Source: Myxococcales bacterium
Lineage (GTDB): Bacteria > Myxococcota > Polyangia > Nannocystales > Nannocystaceae
Reading direction: 5' to 3'
DNA length: 64,000 bases
NCBI GenBank assembly: GCA_016793465.1
Contig: JAEUJW010000055.1
Location: 1 to 64,000, forward strand
How positions within the stretch are numbered: the stretch's first letter is position 1; the number at the start of each line of letters is the position of its first letter. The notes under the pieces are model-generated. The model saw only the letters and a list, made by a program, of their open reading frames with translations, was not told the DNA's origin and searched no databases. Made by a program: the position numbers and the translations under genes. Below, in pieces: positions 35,447-45,205 of the stretch.

Positions 35447-36627
35447 CCGGGGATCGGCGGCGGGGGCATGAAGCCCTGGATGATGTAGACGCGGTCCATG
35501 CCGGCGCCCCAGGTGAGGAACAGGTAGTCGCCGGTGAGCGGCTCGAAGTAGGCGCCCCACGGGCGCGGGAAGGCGGTGAAGAAGTCCTTGCGGGTGCGCT
35601 CCATGGGGTCGCCGACGGCGTCGACCTGGTAGACGCCGACGGTGTCGGCCGACCACTCGGCGACGATGACGTGATCGGTGGCGAAGCCCGGCGAGCCGGG
35701 GGGCACGTAGGCGAAGCCGCCGGGGCCGCCGGCGAGGGTCGCGGTCTGCAGCGGGTTGCTGATGGTGAACAGCTCGCCGTCGGGGGCGCGGTCGAGGTGG
35801 TACCACTCGCCGCCGGGCCACGACAGGCTGCGCATGCCGCCGGGGTCGGCGAGGTTGGGCGGGACGAAGCCGATGCCGGAGATCGAGTAGGCGACGCCGA
35901 GGGCCTCCATATCGGTGGAGCGGTCGGCGACGAACGAGCCGGGCAACAGCTGGCTGAGGATGTTGACCGGCCACTCGGGGTAGAACAAAAGGCCGCTCTG
36001 TACGTAGAGCAGGTTGGCGTCGATGTACGGGGTGTCGGCGACGACCTCGGCCGTGCCGACGAAGCCGACGATATGGTCGCAGGCCCCGCGCTCGACGCCG
36101 ATCTTGTAGAGCTTGCCGACGGGGTCCTCGGAGAAGCCGGCGATCAGCAGGCTGCCCGGGTCGTCCTTGGCGACGATGCAGCCGCCGAGGCGGGCCTCGG
36201 GCGGGATGCCGGGGACCTGGCCGAGCTCGTAGGTGGTGTAGAGGTCGGCGAACTCGGGGGCGATGACGACTTCGGGCCCGGCGGGCGTGGGCGGCTGGTC
36301 GCTGCAGTCGGGGGCGGTGGTGGCGTCGTCGGTGCTCGTGGTGGTGCCGGGGTCGACCGGACCGGTCGTGTCGCCGCCGGTGTCGAGCGGGCCGGGTCCG
36401 GTGCTGACGCTGGTGGTGGTTATGTCGCTGCTGCTCGTGGTCGCCGGCGGAACGCCGGTCGGAGCGTCGTCACTGCTGCTGCTGCTGGCAAAACCGCCCG
36501 TGCCGGTGGTCGGCTCGCTCGCCGGCACGGTGGTGACGCCGGAGGTGACGGGCGTGCCCGAATCGCCGGTCGCGTCCGGACAGGCGGCGAGCACGAGGAC
36601 GAGGCCACAAAAGCCGCGGGACATCAT
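35443..36627 (-). CDS. Lipoprotein with Thr/Ser linker and probable beta-propeller
   Basis: 394 residues. The start is one of two adjacent ATGs at 36627. The signal peptide ends LVLVLAAC; residues 18-110 form a linker of Thr, Ser, Gly and Asp. The mature domain has repeated strand patterns of a propeller-like fold (SLLIAGFSEDPVGKLYKIGV, DHVIVAEWSADTVGVYQVDA, GAYFEPLTGDYLFLTWGAG). No catalytic motif. Probably surface exposed. It is the first gene of a two-gene operon. Confidence 0.78.
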   Translation of the reverse strand: MMSRGFCGLVLVLAACPDATGDSGTPVTSGVTTVPASEPTTGTGGFASSSSSDDAPTGVPPATTSSSDITTTSVSTGPGPLDTGGDTTGPVDPGTTTSTDDATTAPDCSDQPPTPAGPEVVIAPEFADLYTTYELGQVPGIPPEARLGGCIVAKDDPGSLLIAGFSEDPVGKLYKIGVERGACDHIVGFVGTAEVVADTPYIDANLLYVQSGLLFYPEWPVNILSQLLPGSFVADRSTDMEALGVAYSISGIGFVPPNLADPGGMRSLSWPGGEWYHLDRAPDGELFTISNPLQTATLAGGPGGFAYVPPGSPGFATDHVIVAEWSADTVGVYQVDAVGDPMERTRKDFFTAFPRPWGAYFEPLTGDYLFLTWGAGMDRVYIIQGFMPPPPIPG

Positions 36628-36675
36628 GCCCGAGGGTAACCGACTCCGGCGGGGAATGTGGTACCTGTTGGGGCG

Positions 36676-37797
36676 ATGCCGGCACGCGAACACCACTTCT
36701 TCTTCGCCAAGAAGATGCTCCCCACCCACACGTTCCAGTCGACGGACAAGATGTTCTCGGAGCTGCAGGGGCCCAAGCGCGAGGCGTTCCTGTTCTTCCT
36801 GTGGAAAGAGGCCGGCAAGGGCATCCAGGAGCAGCTGCCGCACGTCGACAACTTCAAGGGCGCCGACGGGATCCCCCGCCAGGCCAAGCTCGAGGTCGTC
36901 GGCGCGGTCAAGCCCGCGGGCCACGAGATCGTGGTCATCTCGATGCCGCCGGCGCACAACCCCAACGAGGCGCTGTTCGTCGCGCTGGTCCGCCGACCGA
37001 GCGGCGTCAGCGTGTTCTTCTTCGAGCGCTGCATGGGCAACGACCACGCGACCGTGTCGCCCAACGAGGCGGTGCTCGCCGAGGTCCGGGCCGACGGCAG
37101 CCGGCTCAACCACGGCTTCAAGCAGGGCGTCGACCTCGAGGCGTTCAAGCGCGAGCTCGGTGGGGTGCTCGGCGTGTCGCTCGACGGGCTCGAGACGAGC
37201 CTGCCCCCGATCACCGCGGCGGCGTTCGTCGGCGGCGCGTCGGCGGGCGGCGGGAAGGGCAAGGGCGCCGGCAACTTCGTGGCGATGTGCGCGGCGATCG
37301 CCGCGCTCGCGCCGCTGGTGCTGAAGGGGCTCGGCATGGCCGGGCTCGGCGGCGTGGTCTACCCGGTCTGGCGCCTGGCCGACCCCATCCTCGGCTGCTG
37401 CATCGGCATCGGCACGCTGGTGTGGCTGCACCAGGCCCACGAGGCGCGCCGCGGACAGACGTCGATGACGCCCGGCTGGTCGGTGGGCTGGTGGTTCGTC
37501 CCGGTGCTCAACTTCTTCATGATCCCGTCGACGCTCAGCAGCGCCTGGCGCGGGGTCCACGGCACCGGCGCGCTCGGGCTGGCCTGGCTGTGGTGGATCT
37601 TCATGATCCCCGCCATGTACCTGCGGGCCTTCCGCACGATGTTCGCGATGGCCGCCGGCAACCCCGAGATCATGCGGCTGCTCCCGCACGACGTGATGGA
37701 CGTGCTCGGGCCGGTGTTCCAGTACGGCTGGGCGATCGACCTGATCGCGTACGGGCTGCTCTACTACATCGTCAAGACCGTCACCTCGAAGCTGTAG
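36676..37797 (+). CDS. DUF4328-like multi-pass membrane protein
   Basis: 373 residues. Residues 1-165 form a soluble alpha/beta region (HHFFFAKKMLPTHTFQST, EVVGAVKPAGHEIVVISM) with no recognised family. Residues 190-370 contain about six membrane helices, including PGWSVGWWFVPVLNFFMIPS, which resembles the signature of DUF4328 membrane domains. Function unknown. Divergent from the lipoprotein operon over 48 bp; its stop is 21 bases from that of the CheB-CheR fusion gene. Confidence 0.72.
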   Translation: MPAREHHFFFAKKMLPTHTFQSTDKMFSELQGPKREAFLFFLWKEAGKGIQEQLPHVDNFKGADGIPRQAKLEVVGAVKPAGHEIVVISMPPAHNPNEALFVALVRRPSGVSVFFFERCMGNDHATVSPNEAVLAEVRADGSRLNHGFKQGVDLEAFKRELGGVLGVSLDGLETSLPPITAAAFVGGASAGGGKGKGAGNFVAMCAAIAALAPLVLKGLGMAGLGGVVYPVWRLADPILGCCIGIGTLVWLHQAHEARRGQTSMTPGWSVGWWFVPVLNFFMIPSTLSSAWRGVHGTGALGLAWLWWIFMIPAMYLRAFRTMFAMAAGNPEIMRLLPHDVMDVLGPVFQYGWAIDLIAYGLLYYIVKTVTSKL

Positions 37798-37818
37798 GCC
37801 TTCGGGGCCCGGTCTCGA

Positions 37819-40800
37819 TCAGACCAGGGGGATGCGGGCGGTGATCCTGGCGCCGCCGTCGGGCGGGGACTCGACGAGCAGCTGGCCGCCGATCAGCGTG
37901 AGGCGCTCCTGCATGCCGCGCAGGCCGAGGCGCGAGGCCTCGACCGAGCCGGGGGCGAAGCCGACACCGTCGTCCTCGACGCTCGCGGTCACCGCGTGCG
38001 GCAGGCGGGCCACGACCACGCGGATGGCCTCGGCCCGGGCGTGGCGGGCGACGTTCGTCAGCGCCTCCTGGACGAACCGGAACACCACGGTCTCGATCTC
38101 GGCGGGCAGGCGGTCCTCGAGCTCGATGTCGGCGTCGACCGCGGTCGCGTGCTGCGCCGACCAGGTGTCGATCAGGCCCTTCAAGGCGGCGGCGAGGCCG
38201 AAGTCGTCGAGCACCACCGGGCGCAGGCGCATCGACACGTCGTGCAGCTCGCGGTTCATCTCCCGGGCCAGCTTGCTGGCGTAGGTCAGGCGGTGGGCGG
38301 CCTCGCCGTCGGGCGGGACGGACTGGGCCGCCGCGGCCAGGGCCATCGACAGGGCGACGTTGACCTGGCCGACCGAGTCGTGGAGGTCGCGCGACAGCCG
38401 CTTGCGCTCCTCCTCCTGGGCGTTGGCCAGGCGGAGCGACAGCTGGCGCCGCTGCGTGACCTCGGCCTCGAGCAGGTGGACGGCGGCGGCCAGCTCGGCG
38501 GTGCGCTCGGCGACGCGGACCTCGAGGCGGTTGGCGGCCTCGCGCTCCTCGTGGATGTCGGTGGCGGCGCCGTACCAGCGCATCTCGCCGTCGGGGCGGC
38601 GCACCGGCGCGACGTGGACGATGAACCAGCGGTAGGCGCCGTCGGTGCGGCGGATGCGGAGCTCGTGGCGCACGGGCTCGCCGGAGGCCATGCCGGCGGC
38701 GTAGGCGTCGGTGCTGCGCTCGCGGTCGTCGGGGTGGATGGCGGCGGCCCAGCCCCAGCCGGCGGCCTGTTCGAAGCTCTGGCCGGTGTATTCGAACCAC
38801 CGGTGGTTATACCAGTCGGTGTAGCCGTCGCCGCGGCTCTCCCACATGAGGTCGGGGACGAGGTCGACGGCGGTGCGGAAGCGGGCCTCGCTGAAGCGCA
38901 GGGCGGCCTCGGCGCTGGCGCGTTCGATGGCGGCCCAGGTGCGCTCGGCGACCTCCTCGACGAGGGCGATCTCGTCGGTCGTCCAGGCGTGCGGGGCGCC
39001 GTAGTGGAGGCCGAGCGCGGCGACGAACCGGCCCTCCTTGACGAGCGGGACGCCGACGAACGCGCGCAGGCCGATGGCCGCGTAGGCCGCGAGATCGTCC
39101 GGGGTCACGCGGGGGTCCGTCAGCACGTCGGCGGCGAACAGCGTGCGACCGGCGCGGTAGGACCGCTTGACGTGGGCGCCGAAGTCGTCGAGGCGGACGC
39201 GCTCGAGCATCGGCGGCGAGCCGTCGGTGTAGCCCCCGGCCGACTCGACGTGGGTCCCGTCGGGGCCGGTGACCTCCCAGTACTGGGCCCGCAGCGCGCC
39301 GAGGTGCTCGCCGAGCACGCGCGTGGCGGTGAGCTGGATCTCCGCCGGGTCGGCGAGCGGCCGCAGTGCGTCGCTGAGCCGCAGCAGGAAGGCCTTGCGC
39401 TCCTCGCTGGCGCGCAGGGCCGCCTCGGCGCGGGCGCGGTCCGACACGTCCTTGAACAGCACCGCGACCCGCCGCAGCTCGGGCGCGCCGACGCGGAAGG
39501 CGAACACGTCAAAGTGGCGGCCGAGCGCCGCGGCCTCCCGTTCGAACCGCACGGGCTCGCCGGTCTCGGCGACGCGGCCGTAGCGCTCGAACCAGTGGGC
39601 CTCGAGCTCCGGCACGAGCTCTCGCACGCGGCGGCCGAGGCCGGCGGAGATGCCGGTGTGGCGCACGAACGCGGGGTTGGCCTCGAGGAACCTGTAGTCG
39701 ACCGCGCGCCCGTCCTCGTACAGCAACTCGATGATGCAGAAGCCCTCGTCCATCGATTCGAACAGGGTGCGGTACTTGGCCTCGCTGGCGCGCAGCCGGG
39801 CCTCGGTCTGCTTCTGCTCGGTGATGTCGGCGGCGACCCCGGGCATGCGGACGGCCCGCCGGGGTTCGCCGGCGAACTCGACGCGGGCGGTGATCGCCAG
39901 CCAGCGCACCGAGCCGTCGGAGCGCACGACCCGGATGTCCTCGCGCAGCGCGCCGGAGCCGGCGGGGTCGACGGCGCGGGCCACCGCCGCGGCGTAGCGC
40001 TCGCGGTCGTCGGGGTGGAGGAGCCGTCCGAGGGCCTCGGCGAGGTTGAGGCGGCCGTCGCCCTCGAGGCCGAACAGGGCCAGCATGCGCTCGTCGGGCT
40101 CGCCGCGGTCGCTGCCCGGGTATCCCACGAACGAGCCGAGGCCGGCGGCGTCGAGGGCGAGGCGGGTGCGCTCCTCGCTGGCGACGAGGGCGGCGTCGGC
40201 CCGGCGGCGCTCGCTGACGTCGACGAACGCGACCACCACGCCGTCGATGCGGTCGTCCTGGGGGCGGTAGGGCAGGATGCGGCGCAGGTAGGCGCGGCCG
40301 CTCTCGCTCTCGATCGTGCGCTCGACCGGGATCAGGCGGTCGAGCACCGCGCGGGCGTCGGCGAGCAGCTGCGGGTCGGCGAACTTCAGGCGCAGGTCGA
40401 TGAACGGGCGGCCGATGTCCGACGGGATCAGGTCGAGCAGGTCCTTGACCGCCGGGGTGAAGCGGCGGATGCGGAGGCGGTTGTCGAGGATCAGCACCGC
40501 GATGTCGGTGCTGGTCAGCAGGCTGCCGAGGTCGTTGGCGGTCGCCTCGAGCTCGACCATCTTGGCGTGCAGCTGGGCGTTGACGGTCACCAGCTCCTCG
40601 TTGAGCGACTGCATCTCCTCCTTGCTGGTCTCGAGCTCGTCGTTGGTGCTCTGCAGCTCCTCGTTGAGGCTGGTCGCCTCCTCGTGCGAGGCCTTCAGCT
40701 CGTCGTTGCTCGCCTGCATCTCCTCGAGCGCGCCCTGCAGCTCGCCGCGCACGCGCACAAGCTCGTCGGCCAGGCGGCGGGAGGCCTCGCCGGCCTCGCC

Positions 40801-42774
40801 GACCGGCGAGGCCGGCGGCGCGGGCAGCTCGGGGTGGTCGCGGAAGGTGACGAGGTAGAGCGGCGCGCCGCCCCGCGGGCCGAGCGGCGCGGCGCTGACC
40901 TCGACGCGTCGACGGCCGCCGGGGGTGTCGAGCGCTCCGTCGCGCACGGTGATCGGCGCCTGGGCGTCGACGGCGTGGCGCAGGGCGGAGCGGACCGCGC
41001 CGCGCACGTGGTCGTTGGCGAGGGCGAGCAGGTCGTGGGTCGGGCCGCCGGGCGGCAGGGTCAGGTAGCGGGCGGTGTCGCCGTGCACGTGCACGATCTG
41101 GCCGACGCCGTCGACCGCCACCGCGACCGGCGTGTGGCGGTCGAGCAGCGCGCGGCTGACGATCTGGGCGAGCGCCGGCGGCGGCCGTCCGCCGGCCGCG
41201 GCGGCGCCGGCCGGGGCGTCGCGGGCCGCGGCCGTCGGCGGCAGGTCGAGGGTGCCCGAGCGCGTGGGGCCGATGCGCCGGTACAGCCGGTGGCGCTTGT
41301 CGATCGGCTCGAAGTCCCGCTCGGCCGGGGCGGCCGACTCCGAGGCGCCGAGCAGCAGCGCCCCGCCCTCGCGCAGGCCGAAGTGCAGCAGCGCGAGCAC
41401 CCGCCGCTGCGTCGCCGGCTCGAGGTAGATGAGCAGGTTGCGGCAGGTAGCGACGTCGAGCCGCGAGAACGGCGGGTCCTGCAGGATGTTCTGCGGGGCG
41501 AACAGCACCAGCTCGCGCAGCTCCTTGCGCACGCGGTAGAAGCTGTCGTCCTTGTCGAAGAACCGGGCGAGGCGCTCGGGCGAGACCTCGCTCTCGATGC
41601 CGTTGGGGAACACGCCGCTGCGGGCCGACCCGAGCGCGCGCTCGGCCATGTCGGTGGCGAAGACCTTGATGTCGAAGCGCTTGTCGGCGGCCTCGGCGGC
41701 CTCGACGAGCAGCATGGCGAGGCTGTAGGCCTCCTCGCCGGTGGCGCAGGCCGAGACCCAGCAGCGGATCTCGGCGCCGTCGGGCCGCTCGGCGACCAGG
41801 GGGTCGATGACCCGCTCGCGCAGCACGGTCCAGACCTCGGGGTCGCGGAAGAACCCGGTGACGTGGATCAGCAGGTCGTCGGCGAGGGCGGTGACCTCGG
41901 CCGGGGTCTGGCGCAGGGTCCGCACGTAGTCGGCCATCGAGGTCGCCGCGCCGAGGCTCATGCGTCGGCGGATCCTGCGGAGCAGCGTCGGCTTGCGGTA
42001 GCCCGAGAAGTCGTGGCGCGTGCGCATGCGCAGCACGGCGAGCACGTCGGCCAGGGCCTGCCCGTCGCGCGGGCCGGCGAGGGCCGCGGGGTCGTCGGCG
42101 GCGTACGGCTGGCGGGCGTACTTGACCAGCACCTCCGGGACCTCGACCGGGCGCAGGATGAAGTCCGGCAGGTGCGCGTCGATCAGGCTGCGCGGCATCG
42201 CCGGGTACTTGGCCGAGTCCGGCTCCTGCGCGATCACCAGGCCGCCGACCGCCTTGACCGCCTCGGCCCCGGCCGTGCCGTTCGAACCCATGCCCGAGAA
42301 CACCACCGCGACCGCCCGCTGCTGCTGCTCCTCGGCGAGCGAGCGGAAGAAGTCGTCGACCGGCCGCCCGTGCCCGCGCGCCGCCAGCGAGGCCCCGAGC
42401 CGCAGCACCCCGCCCTTCAGCGTGAGCGTGTGCCCCGGGCGGATGACGTAGACGTGGTCCGGCTCGACCGCCTGGCCGTCCTCGGCGTGCAGCACCGGCA
42501 TGCGGGTCTGCCGCGCGAGCAGGTCGCGCAGCAGGCTCTCGCGGTCGGGCGGGAGGTGCTGCACGAGCACGTAGGCCATGCCGGCGTCGGGCGGGGCGGC
42601 CTGCAGGAACTCGGTGTAGGCCTCGAGCCCGCCCGCCGAGGCGCCGACGCCGACCACGGGGAACGCCAGCCGCGGCGCCTGCGAGCCGTCGACCGGGGCG
42701 CTCAGGCGTTGGGCGCCGCTGGCCCCCTCGGCGCCGTCACGGTCGCCGGCGTCGTTGCCGTGCTCGTTGCCCAC
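37819..42774 (-). CDS. CheB-CheR-PAS-GAF-histidine kinase fusion
   Basis: 1651 residues. In order: CheB methylesterase domain without receiver (about 38-220), with S46 in GVGASAGG and H73 in VQHLPP; CheR methyltransferase (about 245-500, ISACATGEEAY-like motif and DVATCRNLLIYL); a PAS-like segment; a long coiled coil (SNDELKASHEEATSLNEELQ); several PAS domains; a GAF domain (about 1140-1290); another PAS; and a HisKA_3/HATPase kinase with H1465 in SRDLHDSVGQ and GLRGMQERL near the end. The usual catalytic Asp of CheB (GMGxDG) is Asn at 165 (GMGSNGTAG). It is cytoplasmic, probably multi-input signalling; no response regulator is adjacent. Confidence 0.93.
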   Translation of the reverse strand: MGNEHGNDAGDRDGAEGASGAQRLSAPVDGSQAPRLAFPVVGVGASAGGLEAYTEFLQAAPPDAGMAYVLVQHLPPDRESLLRDLLARQTRMPVLHAEDGQAVEPDHVYVIRPGHTLTLKGGVLRLGASLAARGHGRPVDDFFRSLAEEQQQRAVAVVFSGMGSNGTAGAEAVKAVGGLVIAQEPDSAKYPAMPRSLIDAHLPDFILRPVEVPEVLVKYARQPYAADDPAALAGPRDGQALADVLAVLRMRTRHDFSGYRKPTLLRRIRRRMSLGAATSMADYVRTLRQTPAEVTALADDLLIHVTGFFRDPEVWTVLRERVIDPLVAERPDGAEIRCWVSACATGEEAYSLAMLLVEAAEAADKRFDIKVFATDMAERALGSARSGVFPNGIESEVSPERLARFFDKDDSFYRVRKELRELVLFAPQNILQDPPFSRLDVATCRNLLIYLEPATQRRVLALLHFGLREGGALLLGASESAAPAERDFEPIDKRHRLYRRIGPTRSGTLDLPPTAAARDAPAGAAAAGGRPPPALAQIVSRALLDRHTPVAVAVDGVGQIVHVHGDTARYLTLPPGGPTHDLLALANDHVRGAVRSALRHAVDAQAPITVRDGALDTPGGRRRVEVSAAPLGPRGGAPLYLVTFRDHPELPAPPASPVGEAGEASRRLADELVRVRGELQGALEEMQASNDELKASHEEATSLNEELQSTNDELETSKEEMQSLNEELVTVNAQLHAKMVELEATANDLGSLLTSTDIAVLILDNRLRIRRFTPAVKDLLDLIPSDIGRPFIDLRLKFADPQLLADARAVLDRLIPVERTIESESGRAYLRRILPYRPQDDRIDGVVVAFVDVSERRRADAALVASEERTRLALDAAGLGSFVGYPGSDRGEPDERMLALFGLEGDGRLNLAEALGRLLHPDDRERYAAAVARAVDPAGSGALREDIRVVRSDGSVRWLAITARVEFAGEPRRAVRMPGVAADITEQKQTEARLRASEAKYRTLFESMDEGFCIIELLYEDGRAVDYRFLEANPAFVRHTGISAGLGRRVRELVPELEAHWFERYGRVAETGEPVRFEREAAALGRHFDVFAFRVGAPELRRVAVLFKDVSDRARAEAALRASEERKAFLLRLSDALRPLADPAEIQLTATRVLGEHLGALRAQYWEVTGPDGTHVESAGGYTDGSPPMLERVRLDDFGAHVKRSYRAGRTLFAADVLTDPRVTPDDLAAYAAIGLRAFVGVPLVKEGRFVAALGLHYGAPHAWTTDEIALVEEVAERTWAAIERASAEAALRFSEARFRTAVDLVPDLMWESRGDGYTDWYNHRWFEYTGQSFEQAAGWGWAAAIHPDDRERSTDAYAAGMASGEPVRHELRIRRTDGAYRWFIVHVAPVRRPDGEMRWYGAATDIHEEREAANRLEVRVAERTAELAAAVHLLEAEVTQRRQLSLRLANAQEEERKRLSRDLHDSVGQVNVALSMALAAAAQSVPPDGEAAHRLTYASKLAREMNRELHDVSMRLRPVVLDDFGLAAALKGLIDTWSAQHATAVDADIELEDRLPAEIETVVFRFVQEALTNVARHARAEAIRVVVARLPHAVTASVEDDGVGFAPGSVEASRLGLRGMQERLTLIGGQLLVESPPDGGARITARIPLV

Positions 42775-42938
42775 GTCGCTCCGGCCGCCAGTCTAACCCG
42801 TCGGCGCGAAAACGTTCGCGGCAAAAACAGGCCGCGCCGCGCCGGGAGTCGGGGCTCCGCGGCCGCGGACCAGGCGGCGCGCACGTCGGCCGACCGCGAC
42901 AGCCCGTGATTCAGCAGGCCGTCGCCCCGCGCTCGGCG

Positions 42939-44444
42939 TCAACGCCGAGTCGTCTCGTGGGCGGGCTCCCGGCGCGTCGCGGCCAGCAGCAGCGCCGCGT
43001 AGAAGCGGACCGCGAGGGCGACGTCGGCGACGGCGACCCGCTCGTCGGTGCCGTGCAGGCGCTTGCGGTCGACGTCGGTCAGGCGGATCGGGGCGAAGCG
43101 ATACACGCGGTCGGTGAGCCCGGTGTAGTGCCTGGCGTCGGTCGCGGCGATCACCAGCGAGGGGCTGACCAGCGCCTCGGGCCAGGTCCACGCGGCCGCG
43201 GCGGCGATGTCGGCGAAGCCCGGGCCGTCGATCGGCGCGACCGGCGAGGGCTCCCAGCAGCGCTCGAGGCAGGCGACCTCGACGGCCTCGTCGGCGACGA
43301 CCTCGCGGATGTGGGCCTCGACGGCGGCGACGCTGTCGCCCGGCAGGACGCGGAAGTTGACGACGGCCCGCGCCTGCGCGGCCAGCACGTTGTCGGCGCT
43401 GCCGGCGGCGAAGATCGTCGGCGCGGTGGTCGTGCGGACCATGGCGTTGCTGGCCGGCTGCAGGCCGAGCCCGCGCACGATCAGCGGGTCCAGCAGCCAG
43501 CGGTTGGCCAGGGCCAGGCGGGCGACGAACGGCATCTCGGGGGTCAGGCGCTCGAACATCGCCGCCGCGGCCCCGCGCAGCTCGCCCGGCATCTGCGCGT
43601 CCTCGAGGCGCACGACCGCGGCCGCCAGCCGGCCGATCGCGCCGTGCGTCGGCGGCATCGACGAGTGCCCGCCGTCGGCCCGCAGGATCAGCTCGAAGCT
43701 GGCGAGCCCCTTCTCGGCGACGCCGATCAGCGCGACCGGCCGGGCCACGCCCGGGACGATGCCGTCGACCACCGCGCTGCCCTCGTCGAGCACGAAGCGG
43801 GCCCGCACGCCGCGCTCGACCAGGCGCGCGGCGATCGCCCGCGCGCCGTCGCGGCCGCCGGTCTCCTCGTCGTGGCCGAACGCGAGGTACACGTCGCACG
43901 CGGGCCGGTGCCCCGCGGCCACCAGCGCCTCGACCGCGGCCAGGATCGCCACGGCGCTGAGCTTGTCGTCGAGCGTGCCGCGGCCCCACACGAACCCGTC
44001 GGCGAGCTCGCCCGCGAACGGCGGCCGCGTCCACGCCTGCTCGGTGCCCGGCTCGACCGGCACGACGTCGAGGTGCGCCGTCAACACCACCGCCGGCGCC
44101 CCGGGGTCCTCGCCAGGCCAGCGGTACAGCGCCGAGTGACCGCCCACGACCTCGCGCTCGAGCCGCGCGTGCACGCCGGGGAACCTCGCTGTTAATAATG
44201 CATGCAGGCGGTCGAAGGCCTCGGGGGTGCCGCCGGTCGCCAGCGAGATCGTCGGGATCGCCACCGCGTCCGCCAGCGTCCGCACCACGCCCTCGGCCGC
44301 GAATTCCGGCAGCGCCGGCGCCTCGCCCGGGTCGAGCGCCGGCGCCGAGACCGTCAGCGCCCGCACCACGCACACCAGCGACAGCGCCGCGAGCCCGAGC
44401 CCGGCCCATTTAATCGTGCGAACGATGGAGCGCCGCAGGGACAC
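42939..44444 (-). CDS. M20-family metallopeptidase, carboxypeptidase/PM20D1-like
   Basis: 501 residues from GTG 44444; the upstream extension of the ORF is Arg/Gly noise overlapping the XRE gene. An N-terminal membrane helix (TIKWAGLGLAALSLVCVVRA) anchors the protein. The metal site is clear: HLDVVPVEPGTEQAW, GRGTLDDKLSAV (bridging Asp) and GHDEETGG. A dimerisation insert and a C-terminal His-bearing segment (ATDARHYTGLT) complete the fold. PM20D1-type enzymes hydrolyse or condense N-acyl amino acids or dipeptides; the substrate here is unknown. Confidence 0.9.
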   Translation of the reverse strand: MSLRRSIVRTIKWAGLGLAALSLVCVVRALTVSAPALDPGEAPALPEFAAEGVVRTLADAVAIPTISLATGGTPEAFDRLHALLTARFPGVHARLEREVVGGHSALYRWPGEDPGAPAVVLTAHLDVVPVEPGTEQAWTRPPFAGELADGFVWGRGTLDDKLSAVAILAAVEALVAAGHRPACDVYLAFGHDEETGGRDGARAIAARLVERGVRARFVLDEGSAVVDGIVPGVARPVALIGVAEKGLASFELILRADGGHSSMPPTHGAIGRLAAAVVRLEDAQMPGELRGAAAAMFERLTPEMPFVARLALANRWLLDPLIVRGLGLQPASNAMVRTTTAPTIFAAGSADNVLAAQARAVVNFRVLPGDSVAAVEAHIREVVADEAVEVACLERCWEPSPVAPIDGPGFADIAAAAAWTWPEALVSPSLVIAATDARHYTGLTDRVYRFAPIRLTDVDRKRLHGTDERVAVADVALAVRFYAALLLAATRREPAHETTRR

Positions 44445-44467
44445 GCGGCGCGACGGTACCACAGACT

Positions 44468-44833
44468 CTACCGGCCTCGCCTGCGCGTACGGACCTTGGT
44501 CGCGCCGTCGCCGGCGTCCGCCTCGCCCAGCGCCTGCGCGAAGGCCCGGACGAGCGCGTCGCTCTCGCCGCCGAGCACTGTACAGAGCGCGTCCAGCGTG
44601 CCCAGCGTCGGCGCCAGTACGCCGCGCTCGTAGCGGCTGATGGTGTTCGGAGCCACGGCCTCGACCCCGAGCGCCTCGGCCAGCCGCACCTGCAGCTCGG
44701 TCTGCGACCACCCGATCCGCGTCCGTGCGCGCCGTAGCAGCGCCGCGAGCTCCTCTCGCACTTGGTTCTCACGAGTCTCGTCGGACGAACGGCGCGCCAA
44801 GGCGCCCGGATGATAGTCCTCCGGACGTCGCAC
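44468..44833 (-). CDS. XRE-family helix-turn-helix regulator
   Basis: 121 residues from a GTG with GGGAG just ahead. Residues 25-95 form an XRE domain: REELAALLRRARTRIGWSQT, then NTISRYERGVLAPTLGTLDA. The C-terminal 25 residues are basic. A 13-bp palindrome at 44855-44867 lies in the 70-bp intergenic space shared with the divergent 76-aa gene, suggesting control of both. Function of the circuit unknown. Confidence 0.85.
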   Translation of the reverse strand: MRRPEDYHPGALARRSSDETRENQVREELAALLRRARTRIGWSQTELQVRLAEALGVEAVAPNTISRYERGVLAPTLGTLDALCTVLGGESDALVRAFAQALGEADAGDGATKVRTRRRGR

Positions 44834-44854
44834 TCCCAGAACCTTAACGGACTG

Positions 44855-44867
44855 GACTTATTAAGTC
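44855..44867. promoter_or_regulatory. Candidate XRE operator in a divergent promoter
   Basis: GACTTATTAAGTC is a perfect inverted repeat with central T, in an AT-rich spot between the XRE gene (start 44833, minus) and the 76-aa gene (start 44904, plus). Confidence 0.55.
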
Positions 44868-44903
44868 TAGAACTTGATAGGCTGAGCCTGAAAGGAGCCT
44901 CCG

Positions 44904-45134
44904 GTGCGGGATCAAGAACTCGAGCGCGACCCGACCTACCGCGGCGTCTGGGCCTCGGAGGACGCGTACATCCACGACCAGATCGCCGAGCACCTCCCGC
45001 CGTTTCTCCTGTGGTTGCTGGCCTGTTGCGATCCGGCGGAGCTGCGGGCCGGTTACACCGCCGGCGGGCTGCGCCTGTGGTCGACGCCGTCGCGTCGCGG
45101 ACAGGTCCACGTGTTCGAGTCGGACGACGGATGA
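44904..45134 (+). CDS. Small 76-aa protein divergent from the XRE regulator
   Basis: GTG start with AGGAG seven bases upstream, one of the best ribosome sites here. The sequence (DAYIHDQIAEHLPPFLLWLL, then AGYTAGGLRLWSTPSRRG) suggests one amphipathic helix and a beta hairpin; no signal peptide or known domain. Shared operator and divergent arrangement with an XRE regulator make it a candidate effector or antirepressor, by inference only. Confidence 0.6.
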   Translation: MRDQELERDPTYRGVWASEDAYIHDQIAEHLPPFLLWLLACCDPAELRAGYTAGGLRLWSTPSRRGQVHVFESDDG

Positions 45135-45205
45135 ATCGTCCGTGCAGCTCGTGAGCGGCGGCGCCGCGCTTGTTCCGCGGCGGTCGCTCTGCCAGACTCG
45201 CGGCC

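Noticed and set aside
37996..42909. 1637-residue plus-strand ORF opposite the CheB-CheR fusion
   Set aside because: It is the mirror frame; the sequence is Gly/Ala/Val/His repetition without motifs, while the minus strand has clear CheB, CheR, PAS and kinase motifs.
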